52,920 nucleotides of DNA from Bordetella parapertussis. Lineage in GTDB: Bacteria > Pseudomonadota > Gammaproteobacteria > Burkholderiales > SG8-39. The DNA is taken from the NCBI GenBank assembly GCA_945897475.1, contig CAMDFL010000005.1, positions 1 to 52,920 on the forward strand, read 5' to 3'. A program made the position numbers and the translations under genes. The notes beneath the pieces were generated by a model that saw only the letters and a program-made list of their open reading frames with translations, did not search any database and had not been told where the DNA came from. Of the stretch, positions 1-9,236 are shown piece after piece (the first letter of the stretch is position 1; every line of letters begins with the position of its first letter).

Positions 1-4
1 CAAG

Positions 5-235
5 ATGTTGGCAGTTGCAAAGATCACGGCAAAAGGTCAGACCACGATTCCGCAAGGTATTCGCGCGGCATTGAATGTTGCGCCCGGCGATCTGATCGCG
101 TGGGAGGTCAGTTCCGACGGGATCGCGACCGTGCGTCGTGTCCAACCGATGGATGTTGAATACATGCGCGCCGTCGAAGGCACGTTGAGTGAATGGGCAG
201 GTGCGGCCGACGAGGAATCGTACCGTGACCTTTGA
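5..235 (+). CDS. AbrB/MazE-type antitoxin
   Basis: A 76-residue protein with an AbrB/SpoVT swapped-hairpin DNA-binding segment near the N-terminus (ITAKGQTTIPQGIRAAL, then a PGD turn at about residue 27). Antitoxins of this family bind their own operator and neutralise a PemK/MazF-like partner. The C-terminal part (about residues 45-76) is acidic, as expected for a toxin-binding tail. The stop overlaps the next ORF, which looks like such a toxin, so the two are probably co-translated. The start lies four bases from the window edge, so an upstream start and the promoter/operator cannot be assessed. The fold assignment is firm; the pairing is inferred from context. Confidence 0.8.
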   Translation: MLAVAKITAKGQTTIPQGIRAALNVAPGDLIAWEVSSDGIATVRRVQPMDVEYMRAVEGTLSEWAGAADEESYRDL

Positions 236-566
236 TCGGTTCGCGGTCGTGCGCGTTCCGTTTCCTTTCACCGACACCAACGCATCCAAGAATCGCCCGG
301 CCCTGGTTCTGTCCGATCCTGTAGGTTTCAACACGCCTGCCGGTCATTCGATCATGGCAATGATTACGTCCGAAGGCAATCCACCCTGGCCTCTTGATTG
401 TTCGATATCCGATCCAGGTGCTGCCGGATTGCCAGCTCCATCCAAGGTCCGTTTCAAACTGTTCACGCTCGATCATCGTCTGGTCCGCAGGCAGCTTGGT
501 AAGTTGTCTGCTGCCGACGAACAGATCGTGCGTCAAGGTCTAGACAAGTTGTTCGGAACCGCATAA
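225..566 (+). CDS. MazF/PemK-type toxin (endoribonuclease)
   Basis: A 113-residue protein starting with the family's RVPFPFTD-type strand, followed by KNRPALVLSD, a typical PemK/MazF opening. The C-terminal KVRFKLFTLDH..LVRRQLGKL matches the region that forms the second half of the barrel. The family cleaves mRNA and is held inactive by its antitoxin. I chose GTG at 225, preceded by GAGGA at 212-216, over an upstream GTG at 189; this leaves an 11-bp overlap with the antitoxin. The protein looks complete. Whether it is active cannot be judged from sequence alone. Confidence 0.78.
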   Translation: MTFDRFAVVRVPFPFTDTNASKNRPALVLSDPVGFNTPAGHSIMAMITSEGNPPWPLDCSISDPGAAGLPAPSKVRFKLFTLDHRLVRRQLGKLSAADEQIVRQGLDKLFGTA

Positions 567-757
567 AGCACCAGAAAATCTTTTTTAGGTCTTCACGGAA
601 GCTTGTGGCTGGCGGCGAGATCAGGCGGGCGGGCGAACATGCCGACCAGCCCCGTTGCACTTGGAACTTAAATTCGCAACTTGCCTGAAGATCCGCGCCA
701 GTCCTTGATCTTCAGCCACCACGCGCGCGACCTCGCCCACAGCGGTCTCGGAACGCC

Positions 758-1531
758 TCAGAGTTCGGTGGCGTAATCAATGATCAGCGGCGCGTGATCG
801 GAGAAGCGTGTGGTCTTGTAGATTGACGTCTTGTGCGCGGTGGCCGCGATACCCGGTGTCGCGATCTGATAATCTAGACGCCACCCCACGTTCTTCGCCC
901 ATGACTGGCCGCGATTGGACCACCAGGTGTATTGCTCGGCGCGCTGGTCGACGCGCCGGAACACGTCCACCCAACCCAGCTTGTCGAACACATCGGTAAG
1001 CCACGCCCTCTCTTCGGGGAGGAAGCCTGAATTCTTCTGGTTGGAGCGCCAGTTTTTGAGATCGATTTCTTTGTGAGCGATATTCCAATCGCCGCAAATA
1101 ATGTATTCGCGGCCATCGGCGCGCAGCTTTTTTAACATCGGCTGAAATTGTTTTAAGAATCGGAACTTGGCCTCCTGCCGCTCCTCGGAGCTTGAACCCG
1201 AGGGCAAGTAGACGGAAATCACCGAGAGCTTGCCGAAATCGGCGCGCACCATGCGACCCTCGGCATCGAACTCCTTGCTGCCGAGCCCAATTACAATATT
1301 GTCCGGCTGGCGCTTGCAGAAAATCGCCGTGCCGCTGTAGCCACGTTTCTCGGCGCAGTGAAAGTAGGCATTGAAACCCTTGGGGGTACGAATTTCCGCT
1401 ACCAGATCCGGTTCTTGCGCCTTGACTTCCTGAATACACACCACATCGGCATGCTGCTTCATCAACCAGGGCCAAAACCCCTTGGACCAGGCCGACCGGA
1501 TGCCGTTGACATTGACGCTAATAATTCGCAA
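758..1531 (-). CDS. xthA: Exodeoxyribonuclease III
   Basis: A member of the exonuclease III/AP endonuclease family, which acts in base excision repair at abasic sites and as a 3'-5' exonuclease on duplex DNA. Visible catalytic motifs, in order: NVNGIRS at the N-terminus, CIQE with the metal-binding Glu at about residue 35, GDWNIAHKEIDL in the middle and SDHAPLIIDY at the C-terminus. I chose the TTG at 1531 because GGAG lies six bases upstream and because it puts the first Asn at residue 7, as in E. coli ExoIII. A TTG four codons further upstream (1543) is also open. The gene is divergent to pyrE across a tandem-repeat array. Confidence 0.93.
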   Translation of the reverse strand: MRIISVNVNGIRSAWSKGFWPWLMKQHADVVCIQEVKAQEPDLVAEIRTPKGFNAYFHCAEKRGYSGTAIFCKRQPDNIVIGLGSKEFDAEGRMVRADFGKLSVISVYLPSGSSSEERQEAKFRFLKQFQPMLKKLRADGREYIICGDWNIAHKEIDLKNWRSNQKNSGFLPEERAWLTDVFDKLGWVDVFRRVDQRAEQYTWWSNRGQSWAKNVGWRLDYQIATPGIAATAHKTSIYKTTRFSDHAPLIIDYATEL

Positions 1532-1569
1532 CTTGTTCTCCAATTTCTTCTGAACGCCACCTTAAATAC

Positions 1570-1637
1570 GACGCTAAAAGGCGGGCAACGTTAAATGGTG
1601 GGCGACGCTAAATTGCGGGCGACGCTAAACTGTGGCC
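1570..1637. repeat. 4 x 17-bp tandem repeat between xthA and pyrE
   Basis: Four head-to-tail 17-bp units at 1570-1586, 1587-1603, 1604-1620 and 1621-1637, type GACGCTAAATTGCGGGC. Unit length is constant and units differ at a few positions. The array fills the divergent xthA/pyrE spacer and ends 29 bp before the pyrE start, so it must lie in or next to the promoter or leader of pyrE. Confidence 0.85.
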
Positions 1638-1666
1638 TGCCACTCACCAGACCCGATACATCAAAC

Positions 1667-2323
1667 ATGCCCACCACCGATTTCAGACAGGATTTCATCG
1701 CCTTTTGCATCGACTGTGAGGTGCTGCGCTTTGGCGCATTTGTCACCAAGTCGGGGCGCAAGACTCCTTACTTTTTCAACGCGGGCCTATTCAATACCGG
1801 TGCGCGCCTGGATCGGCTGGCAGGATTTTACGCGAAGGCTATTCTGGAATCAGGCATTGCTTTCGATATGCTGTTTGGTCCCGCATATAAGGGCATCGTA
1901 TTGGCGTCGAGCGTCGCGATCGCCCTCGCACGTGAAGGACGCGACGTGCCCTTTGCTTACAATCGAAAGGAAGCCAAGGACCATGGCGAGGGCGGCAGCA
2001 CCGTGGGCGCGCCGATCGCCGGCCGCGTTCTCATCGTTGACGATGTAATGACAGCGGGAACCGCGGTGCGGGAATCCCTGGAGATCTTAACAGCCAGCGG
2101 CGGCCAGCCGGCGGGTGTGGCTGTTTCGCTTGATCGCATGGAGCGTGGAAGCGGCGAGTTATCCGCCATCGAGGAAGTACGTAAGAATTTCGGGCTTGCC
2201 ACCACAGCGATCGCCTCATTGGATGATTTGCTTGCCTACCTGCAAACACGCCCTGAGTTCCGGCAAAATATCGCCGCGATCGAGGAGTACCGGAAACTTT
2301 ATGGGACAGTGCAACATGCGTAG
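1667..2323 (+). CDS. pyrE: Orotate phosphoribosyltransferase
   Basis: Catalyses the PRPP-dependent conversion of orotate to orotidine 5'-monophosphate in de novo pyrimidine synthesis. The diagnostic PRPP-binding motif VLIVDDVMTAGTA is present at about residues 122-134, and the substrate loop region FGPAYKGIVLAS lies upstream. The open frame extends to 1595, but ATG at 1667 gives 218 residues, close to the usual 213-220, and starts at a family-like N-terminus (PTTDFRQDFIAF). The extra upstream codons lie in the 17-bp repeat array and are unlikely to be coding. The 3' end overlaps the next gene by 8 bp. Confidence 0.94.
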   Translation: MPTTDFRQDFIAFCIDCEVLRFGAFVTKSGRKTPYFFNAGLFNTGARLDRLAGFYAKAILESGIAFDMLFGPAYKGIVLASSVAIALAREGRDVPFAYNRKEAKDHGEGGSTVGAPIAGRVLIVDDVMTAGTAVRESLEILTASGGQPAGVAVSLDRMERGSGELSAIEEVRKNFGLATTAIASLDDLLAYLQTRPEFRQNIAAIEEYRKLYGTVQHA

Positions 2324-2936
2324 CCGTATTTTCGTGATGTTGTTTGCGCTAGCCGCGATGGCGGATGTCACAGCGCAGGCGCAACAAAAGATTTATCGTT
2401 GCGTCGACGCGCAGGGGAAAACTTATGTCACGCAAACACCACCCCCGGAATGCCTGGGACAAACTACCCAGGAGCTTTCGCGCCAGGGCCGCGTGGTCAA
2501 GGAAAACAAGATCTTGACGCCGGATCAGATAGCCGCGCAGGAGGCTGAGAAGAAGCAAAAAGCCGAGCAAGATCAGCGCACGCAGGAAGAGCGCAGAAAA
2601 AATGCGGCATTGCTAAACACTTATTCCAGCGTACGGGACATAGACGAGGCGCGTACGCGCGCCCTGAAGCAGGCCGAGGATGCCATTAAGCAGATCTCGA
2701 CCCGCATAAACGATGCGCAAAAGCGCCGCGACGGATTTGAGAAAGAGAAAGAGTTCTATGCCAAAAAGGGAGCGCCGCCAAAGCTGCAGCAGGACATTCA
2801 GAACGCCGATAATGAGCTGAAAAATCAACGCGAATTGCTGGATGCGAAGAAAAAGGAGGTCGCAACCATTAACACGCGTTACGACGGCGACAAGCAGCGA
2901 TATACCGAGCTTACAAAGCCAGCAGCCAAAAAATAG
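2316..2936 (+). CDS. DUF4124 domain protein with coiled coil
   Basis: A 206-residue exported protein of unknown function. An N-terminal signal peptide (cleavage near TAQAQQ, about residue 22) leads into a short DUF4124 module with its typical opening KIYRCVDAQGKTYVTQTPP. Residues 75-200 are rich in Lys, Glu, Gln and Ala and should form a long coiled coil. The ATG at 2316 lies inside the end of pyrE (8-bp overlap), so translation is probably coupled to pyrE. The longer frame upstream of this ATG is pyrE read out of frame. A periplasmic, possibly envelope-associated role is inferred only from the signal peptide. Confidence 0.82.
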   Translation: MRSRIFVMLFALAAMADVTAQAQQKIYRCVDAQGKTYVTQTPPPECLGQTTQELSRQGRVVKENKILTPDQIAAQEAEKKQKAEQDQRTQEERRKNAALLNTYSSVRDIDEARTRALKQAEDAIKQISTRINDAQKRRDGFEKEKEFYAKKGAPPKLQQDIQNADNELKNQRELLDAKKKEVATINTRYDGDKQRYTELTKPAAKK

Positions 2937-2969
2937 CGGGTGTGCCGCACTGTGAGGCTTGCCTGCTTA

Positions 2970-4481
2970 TCAGGTAAGTTTGCGCCGGAGAACCTCGTTG
3001 ATGGCGGTAGGATTGCCCTTGCCTTTTGTGGCCTTCATTGCCTGCCCCACCAGGGCATTAAAGGCTTTTTCTTTGCCCGCGCGAAATTCTTCCACTGATT
3101 TTTGATTTGCAGCGAGTACCTGATCAATTATCGCGTCGATCTCTTCGGTATCGCTCAGCTGCGTCAATCCACGCTTGGCGACCAGTTCGTCCACCGTTTC
3201 GGCAGAACCCCCTTGAACCGAAAATTCCTTCGCTTTGGAGTCTTCCCAGAACTCAGTGAAAAGATCCTTGGCAGTCCTCGCGCTGATGTCCCCGCGCCGC
3301 AGCAGGCGAAGCAAGTACCCCAAGGTGACATCGGCCACCGCGAATTGCCACGGTGGAAGATTATCCGCGTTGCGCTTGGCTAGCACCTCATTGACCACCC
3401 AATTAGCGCATAGCTTGAAATCGCCCTGGCCTCGCGACTCGCCGCTTTGGAGCGAGGCACGCAGGACGCCTTCGAAGTAGTTTCCGATTTCCCAATCACC
3501 GGTAAGCACGCCGGCGTCGTACTCCGATAGCGACATTTCCCGTTGAAACCTCAATTTCCGCTCTAAGGGAAGTTCGTCCATGCCCGAGCGCACTTCTTCG
3601 ATCCAGGCATCGCTCACCTCGACCGGCAGCAGATCCGGATCTGGAAAATAGCGATAGTCGTGCGCGTCTTCCTTGCTGCGCATCTCCCGGGTCACTCCTT
3701 TGTCCGAGTCGAACAGCACCGTGGCTTGCCTCACTGTTCCACCGCCTTCAAGCGTATCGATCTGCCATTGCGCCTCGTACTCTATCGCCTCGCGCAGATA
3801 TCGAAATGAATTCAGATTCTTGATTTCACGTCGTGTCCCCAGAGGTGCACCTGGCCTGCGCACCGAAACATTGGCATCGCAACGAAACGACCCCTCCTGC
3901 ATGTTGCCATCGCAGATTCCGATCCAGCGCAACAATGCGTGCAAAGTTCTTGCGTAGGCCACCGCTTCTTCGGCTGTGCGCATGTCGGGCTCGGAGACGA
4001 TCTCAAGCAACGGTATGCCAGCTCGATTGAGGTCGATACCCGTCATTCCGTGACGCATGTCACCGCCCCCTTCATGCAGGGATTTGCCCGCGTCCTCCTC
4101 GAGGTGCGCGCGCGTCAATCGTACGGTCATCTCGCCTTTGCTCGTGACTATCGACACCGATCCACCAGTGACGATGGGATGCTCAAACTGACTGATCTGG
4201 TAGCCCTTGGGCAGATCGGGATAAAAATAGTTCTTTCGCGCAAACACTGAACGGCGGCAGATGTTGTCGGCGCGCTTGCCGTTGACAGCGAGGCCCAGGC
4301 GGATGGCGCGTTCGACCGCGCCACGATTGATCACCGGCAGTACGCCGGGCAGTGCGATATCGACACCACACGCTTGTGTATTGGGCTCGGCGCCGAACGC
4401 CGTGGAAGCGCCGGAAAAAATCTTCGACGCTGTCGATAGCTGCGCGTGCGTTTCCAGGCCGATGACGATTTCCCAATTCAT
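2970..4481 (-). CDS. gatB: Asp-tRNA(Asn)/Glu-tRNA(Gln) amidotransferase subunit B
   Basis: Subunit B of GatCAB, which binds the mischarged tRNA and phosphorylates the aminoacyl carboxylate before amidation. The N-terminal [12 protein letters not shown] signature, the [17 protein letters not shown] block and [13 protein letters not shown] are all present, and the protein ends with the YqeY-like tail ([15 protein letters not shown]). The length of 503 residues is slightly above the usual 475-490. It follows gatA by 34 bp as the last gene of the gatCAB set. It converges with the DUF4124 gene, with 33 bp between stops and no clear terminator hairpin. Confidence 0.95.
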   Translation of the reverse strand: MNWEIVIGLETHAQLSTASKIFSGASTAFGAEPNTQACGVDIALPGVLPVINRGAVERAIRLGLAVNGKRADNICRRSVFARKNYFYPDLPKGYQISQFEHPIVTGGSVSIVTSKGEMTVRLTRAHLEEDAGKSLHEGGGDMRHGMTGIDLNRAGIPLLEIVSEPDMRTAEEAVAYARTLHALLRWIGICDGNMQEGSFRCDANVSVRRPGAPLGTRREIKNLNSFRYLREAIEYEAQWQIDTLEGGGTVRQATVLFDSDKGVTREMRSKEDAHDYRYFPDPDLLPVEVSDAWIEEVRSGMDELPLERKLRFQREMSLSEYDAGVLTGDWEIGNYFEGVLRASLQSGESRGQGDFKLCANWVVNEVLAKRNADNLPPWQFAVADVTLGYLLRLLRRGDISARTAKDLFTEFWEDSKAKEFSVQGGSAETVDELVAKRGLTQLSDTEEIDAIIDQVLAANQKSVEEFRAGKEKAFNALVGQAMKATKGKGNPTAINEVLRRKLT

Positions 4482-4515
4482 CAGGCCTGCTCCGGCTTGT
4501 TTGAGTTCAGAGCGT

Positions 4516-5997
4516 TCACTGTGGCGGCGCCTTCATGTGCCAATCGGTGATCATCTGAAAATGATGCGCCGCCGACAACATTTCCGCCTCCGCGTAATAG
4601 TTGCCCACAACATGCAGCCCTACCGGCAGTCCGCCCTCGCCAAATCCACAAGGTATCGACATGCCCGGCAAGCCCGCCAGATTGGCGGGGATGGTGTAAA
4701 TGTCGTTCAAATACATTTGCACGGGATCCGCGGCCTTCGCTCCCAACTTGAAAGCGACCGTTGGCGATGTCGGTCCAGCGATCAGGTCGCAGGACTTGAA
4801 AGCCAACTCAAAGTCCTGCGCGATCAAACGTCGAATGCGTTGCGCCTGGAGATAGTAAGCGTCGTAGTAACCATGCGAGAGCACGTAGGCGCCAATCAGA
4901 ATGCGCCGCTTGACTTCGGCACCGAATCCTTGCGCGCGGGTCTTGCAGTACATGTCCAGGAGATCGGTATACTCGGGCGCGCGATAACCATAGCGGACGC
5001 CATCGAAGCGCGACAAATTGGAGGAGGCTTCCGCGGGGGCAATTACATAGTAGGCGGGCACCGATAATGCGCAATTGCCAAGATCAATATCTACAAGGGT
5101 CGCGCCAAGTTTCTCGAGCTGCGCGAGCGCCGCGCGCACAGCCGATTCAACGTCCGGTGCAAGCCCTGCGCCAAAATGTTCGCGTGGCAGGCCAATACGT
5201 AATCCTTCCAAGGGCCGTGCGCCCGACCCGCCCTGCCTCCAGGGTTCACGCAAACGTCGTGTGTAGTCCTCAGCTGGCATCTCGACACAGGTCGAATCGC
5301 GTGCATCGGGCCCCGCCATCTCGGAGAGCAGCAGGGCCGCGTCTTCGGCGCTGCGCGTCATGATGCCAGCCTGATCCAGACTGGAAGCAAACGCAATCAT
5401 GCCATAGCGCGAAACGCGTCCATACGTGGGCTTGATGCCGGTAATGCCGGTCAACGCTGCAGGTTGCCGAATGGATCCGCCGGTATCGGTCCCGGTGGCC
5501 GCTGGCGCGAGACGCGCAGCAACCGCCGCCGCGGAACCACCTGATGACCCGCCCGGTACGCAGGTGTGATCCCACGGATTCTTGACCGGGCCGTAATAAG
5601 AAGTCTCGTTGGACGAACCCATGGCGAATTCATCCATGTTGGTCTTGCCAAGGATAACGCAACCAGCCGTGTTGAAGCGTTCGATGACATGCGCGTCATA
5701 GGGCGAAATGAAATTTCCAAGCATCTTCGAGCCGCAGGTGGTGAGCCAATCGCGTGTACAAAAAATATCCTTGTGCGCAATCGGAATGCCGGTTAGCCGA
5801 GTGGCCTCGCCTCGCGCGATGCGTGCATCTGCAGCCCTTGCCTGCTTGAGACTCTTTTCGCCATCGACGGTAATGAACGCGTTCAATGAAGCGTTTGTGA
5901 TCGCAATTCGATCCAAAAAAATCCGTGTCAATTCGACACTGGAGATTTTTCCGGTGGCGAGCGCGGCGCTGAGTTCGGAAACAGTGGCGTTGTGCAC
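4516..5997 (-). CDS. gatA: Asp-tRNA(Asn)/Glu-tRNA(Gln) amidotransferase subunit A
   Basis: The glutaminase subunit of GatCAB, an amidase-signature enzyme that supplies ammonia from glutamine. The Ser-cisSer-Lys triad is visible: Lys76 in IAHKDIF, Ser151 in [13 protein letters not shown] and Ser175 in [10 protein letters not shown]. The length, 493 residues, is normal. The start is GTG at 5997, directly preceded by a single copy of the 20-bp repeat described at 5998-6017. The complete triad and the intact gatB and gatC neighbours indicate a functional enzyme. Confidence 0.96.
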   Translation of the reverse strand: MHNATVSELSAALATGKISSVELTRIFLDRIAITNASLNAFITVDGEKSLKQARAADARIARGEATRLTGIPIAHKDIFCTRDWLTTCGSKMLGNFISPYDAHVIERFNTAGCVILGKTNMDEFAMGSSNETSYYGPVKNPWDHTCVPGGSSGGSAAAVAARLAPAATGTDTGGSIRQPAALTGITGIKPTYGRVSRYGMIAFASSLDQAGIMTRSAEDAALLLSEMAGPDARDSTCVEMPAEDYTRRLREPWRQGGSGARPLEGLRIGLPREHFGAGLAPDVESAVRAALAQLEKLGATLVDIDLGNCALSVPAYYVIAPAEASSNLSRFDGVRYGYRAPEYTDLLDMYCKTRAQGFGAEVKRRILIGAYVLSHGYYDAYYLQAQRIRRLIAQDFELAFKSCDLIAGPTSPTVAFKLGAKAADPVQMYLNDIYTIPANLAGLPGMSIPCGFGEGGLPVGLHVVGNYYAEAEMLSAAHHFQMITDWHMKAPPQ

Positions 5998-6017
5998 AAT
6001 AAGTATCAGAGCGGTCT
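5998..6017 (-). repeat. Single copy of the 20-bp mre-region repeat before gatA
   Basis: Read on the minus strand this is AGACCGCTCTGATACTTATT, identical over 20 bases to 7678-7697 in the array after mreB on the plus strand. It ends directly before the GTG start of gatA. Read on the plus strand it resembles the units upstream of mreB (AAG..TCA.AGC.GGTCTAA). Confidence 0.75.
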
Positions 6018-6082
6018 AAAAATAATGTTGTGGCAGTCAGTGGCGCCGGTAAAGAAAACGCCTTGCCCAGCACGCCTGTCTA

Positions 6083-6370
6083 TTACTCAATAACTTTGGG
6101 AACCAGATACAGGCCGTGCTCCACTTGCGGCGCGATTGACTGAAATCGCACGCGGTAGTCGGCCTCCAGCACTTGGTCGCAGCGCAAGCGCGCCACGGCA
6201 TCGCCGGCATGCGACATTGGGATGACACCTTTCGTGTCGGTCGCTTGCAACCGCTCGATAAGCCCGAAAATCGAGTTCAACTGGGATTGCGCGGTGGCGA
6301 TTTCGGGCTCGGTCAGTTCAATCCTGGCGAGCATCGCGATGCGCCTGACCTCATCGGGCGTCAAAGGCAT
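6083..6370 (-). CDS. gatC: Asp-tRNA(Asn)/Glu-tRNA(Gln) amidotransferase subunit C
   Basis: A 95-residue GatC, the small subunit that wraps around GatA and tethers it to GatB. The family opening MPLTPDEVRRIAMLARIELTE is followed by a helical segment ending SIFGLIERLQATDT, and the C-terminus has the usual YRVRFQSIAPQVEHGLYLVPKVIE. It is the first gene of the minus-strand gatCAB set and is divergent to mreB. An 85-bp gap holding a repeat copy separates it from gatA. Confidence 0.93.
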   Translation of the reverse strand: MPLTPDEVRRIAMLARIELTEPEIATAQSQLNSIFGLIERLQATDTKGVIPMSHAGDAVARLRCDQVLEADYRVRFQSIAPQVEHGLYLVPKVIE

Positions 6371-6403
6371 AAAATTCGCTTAAAACAGTGGGTTAATTGA
6401 GGT

Positions 6404-6409
6404 ATTATA
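6404..6409 (-). promoter_or_regulatory. Possible -10 box for gatCAB
   Basis: TATAAT on the minus strand, 34 bp upstream of gatC. The nearest TTGACA on this strand (6438-6433) is 23 bp away, longer than usual, so only the -10 is suggestive. The box overlaps an inverted repeat (GGGTTA 6390-6395 / TAACCC 6408-6413). Confidence 0.35.
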
Positions 6410-6456
6410 ACCCGTTACTGTAACCGGCCCGGTGTCAAAAACGGGGCGCTAATAAG

Positions 6457-6460
6457 TATA

Positions 6461-6462
<2 letters not shown>
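6457..6462 (+). promoter_or_regulatory. Possible -10 box for mreB
   Basis: TATAAT on the plus strand, 110 bp upstream of mreB. It lies at the left edge of the 20-bp repeat array, so the array would form most of the mreB leader. No convincing -35 box is visible at standard spacing. Confidence 0.35.
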
Positions 6463-7694
<1,232 letters not shown>

Positions 7695-7772
7695 ATTAGG
7701 GAACCAACGCGTCCGCCCAGGATAGGGGCGAATTCGATAGTAGGTTTACCCTGCTTTGGGGATTAACCTTTG

Positions 7773-8690
7773 ATGGATACGACGCCGCCTCCCTTTTTTA
7801 ACCGCGGTCCCGCTCCGCTGGTTCGGCTGGCTTTTTTCGGTCTGCTCGCAGTCCTCCTGATGGTTCTTGATGCGCGCTTTCGCTATGTGGAACCGTTACG
7901 TCAGGTATTGGGTTTTATGGCCTATCCGTTGCAGCAGACGGCACTTGCACCGGTGCGCATGATCGAGGCCATGTCCGATTATTTCAGTTCCAAAGCGCAG
8001 CTTGAGAAGGAAAGCGAGCTCTTGCGTGCGCGCGTCTTGCAGTCCTCGAAGGACATCATGACCTTGGAGTCGCTCGTTGCCGAGAACGCGCAATTAAGAC
8101 GCCTCGCCGAGGCCCGCCAGCGACTGCCCCGATCGTCGACCTTCGCCGAGATTCAATATGCCAGCCACGACGCGTTTTCGCGCAAAGTCATCGTCGACAA
8201 GGGCACCGCCGATGGGTTGCAGGCGGGACTCGCGGTCATCGATGACATCGGCGTAGTGGGTCAAGTGACTCGGGTGCACCCGATGCTCGCCGAAATCACC
8301 CTGGTTACCGACAAGGACCACGCGATTCCGGTGCAGGTCGTGCGAAATGGCTTGCGTGCGGTGGCCTTTGGCACCGGCGATGGCGCGACGCTGGATCTGC
8401 GCTTCATGGCGGCCAATGCCGACGTTCAAAACGGCGATGTGTTGGTGACCTCCGGCATCGATGGCACCTACCCGCCTGGCCTGCCGGTCGCGCGCGTCTC
8501 CCGTATTGAGAGGGATGCCGCCTACGCCTTCGCTAAAATCACCTGCGTTCCCGCAGCGGGCACCGATCGCCATCGGCAAGTGTTGGTGCTATCGCCCGAC
8601 CCCAATCATCCTCCCCCGCCTGCGGCCACCACTGAAACACCCTCGAAGACCGGTAAGCCGCGGCGAATTCGATCGCGTCGGGACAGCTAA
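7773..8690 (+). CDS. mreC: Rod-shape determining protein MreC
   Basis: A 305-residue bitopic membrane protein of the elongasome that links MreB to PBP2 and RodA. One N-terminal membrane segment (LAFFGLLAVLLMVLD) is followed by a coiled coil at about residues 65-105 and the periplasmic beta-barrel pair (KVIVDKGTADGLQAGLAVIDDIGVVG). The tail is Pro- and basic-rich. ATG at 7773 is preferred over the TTG directly before it. The gap of about 155 bp from mreB holds the tandem array, so expression may not be strictly coupled to mreB. Confidence 0.93.
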   Translation: MDTTPPPFFNRGPAPLVRLAFFGLLAVLLMVLDARFRYVEPLRQVLGFMAYPLQQTALAPVRMIEAMSDYFSSKAQLEKESELLRARVLQSSKDIMTLESLVAENAQLRRLAEARQRLPRSSTFAEIQYASHDAFSRKVIVDKGTADGLQAGLAVIDDIGVVGQVTRVHPMLAEITLVTDKDHAIPVQVVRNGLRAVAFGTGDGATLDLRFMAANADVQNGDVLVTSGIDGTYPPGLPVARVSRIERDAAYAFAKITCVPAAGTDRHRQVLVLSPDPNHPPPPAATTETPSKTGKPRRIRSRRDS

Positions 8691-8693
8691 TCC

Positions 8694-9221
8694 ATGGCCT
8701 ATCAATTCGAGGATCGCCCGCAACGGATCCTGCTTCCGGCAAAGCTCGGTTTCATTGCGCTAACGGTGCTGATCGCGGTGGTGTTGAATCTCCTTCCCTG
8801 GCGGGATGTCTCCGGCCTGCCCGACTGGACCGCGCTGGTGTTGACCTTCTGGTGTATCCATCAACCGCGCAAGATAGGCATAGGCGCCGCATGGCTCTTG
8901 GGCGTCATCATGGATACGGCAAATGGCGCCCTCCTGGGCCAGCATGCCCTGGCCTATTCGGTGCTGGCCTTCGCCGCGATCGCGTTTTCGCGGCGTATTC
9001 GTTGGTTTCCGCTCTGGCCTCAAGCCACGCACGTATTTCTGCTTTTGCTGTTGTGCCAATCGCTGATGCTCGCGGTTCGCATGCTCGCCGACGGCACCTT
9101 TCCCGGCCTGTTTTGGTTTTTCGGCAGCGTGGTGTCGGCGCTACTTTGGCCGGTAATCACCTTTCTGCTGCTGATACCGCAGCGCCTGCCCGAATCGATC
9201 GATGAAAACCGCCCGCTTTAA
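8694..9221 (+). CDS. mreD: Rod-shape determining protein MreD
   Basis: A 175-residue integral membrane protein with about five or six hydrophobic segments, the usual size and pattern for MreD of the elongasome. It starts three bases after the mreC stop, indicating co-translation. Sequence conservation in MreD is low, so the call rests largely on topology (for example TVLIAVVLNLLPW, IGIGAAWLLGVIMDTANGALLG) and on its place between mreC and mrdA. Confidence 0.9.
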   Translation: MAYQFEDRPQRILLPAKLGFIALTVLIAVVLNLLPWRDVSGLPDWTALVLTFWCIHQPRKIGIGAAWLLGVIMDTANGALLGQHALAYSVLAFAAIAFSRRIRWFPLWPQATHVFLLLLLCQSLMLAVRMLADGTFPGLFWFFGSVVSALLWPVITFLLLIPQRLPESIDENRPL

Positions 9222-9236
9222 TTTTCACTCATAACC

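Noticed and set aside
1-570. Part of a larger mobile island because of the toxin-antitoxin pair
   Set aside because: No integrase, transposase or attachment-site repeat is visible in the window beside it; such pairs also occur singly in chromosomes.
567-757. A possible small gene between the toxin and xthA
   Set aside because: Minus-strand frames are open for some 50 codons but show no ribosome site or family pattern.
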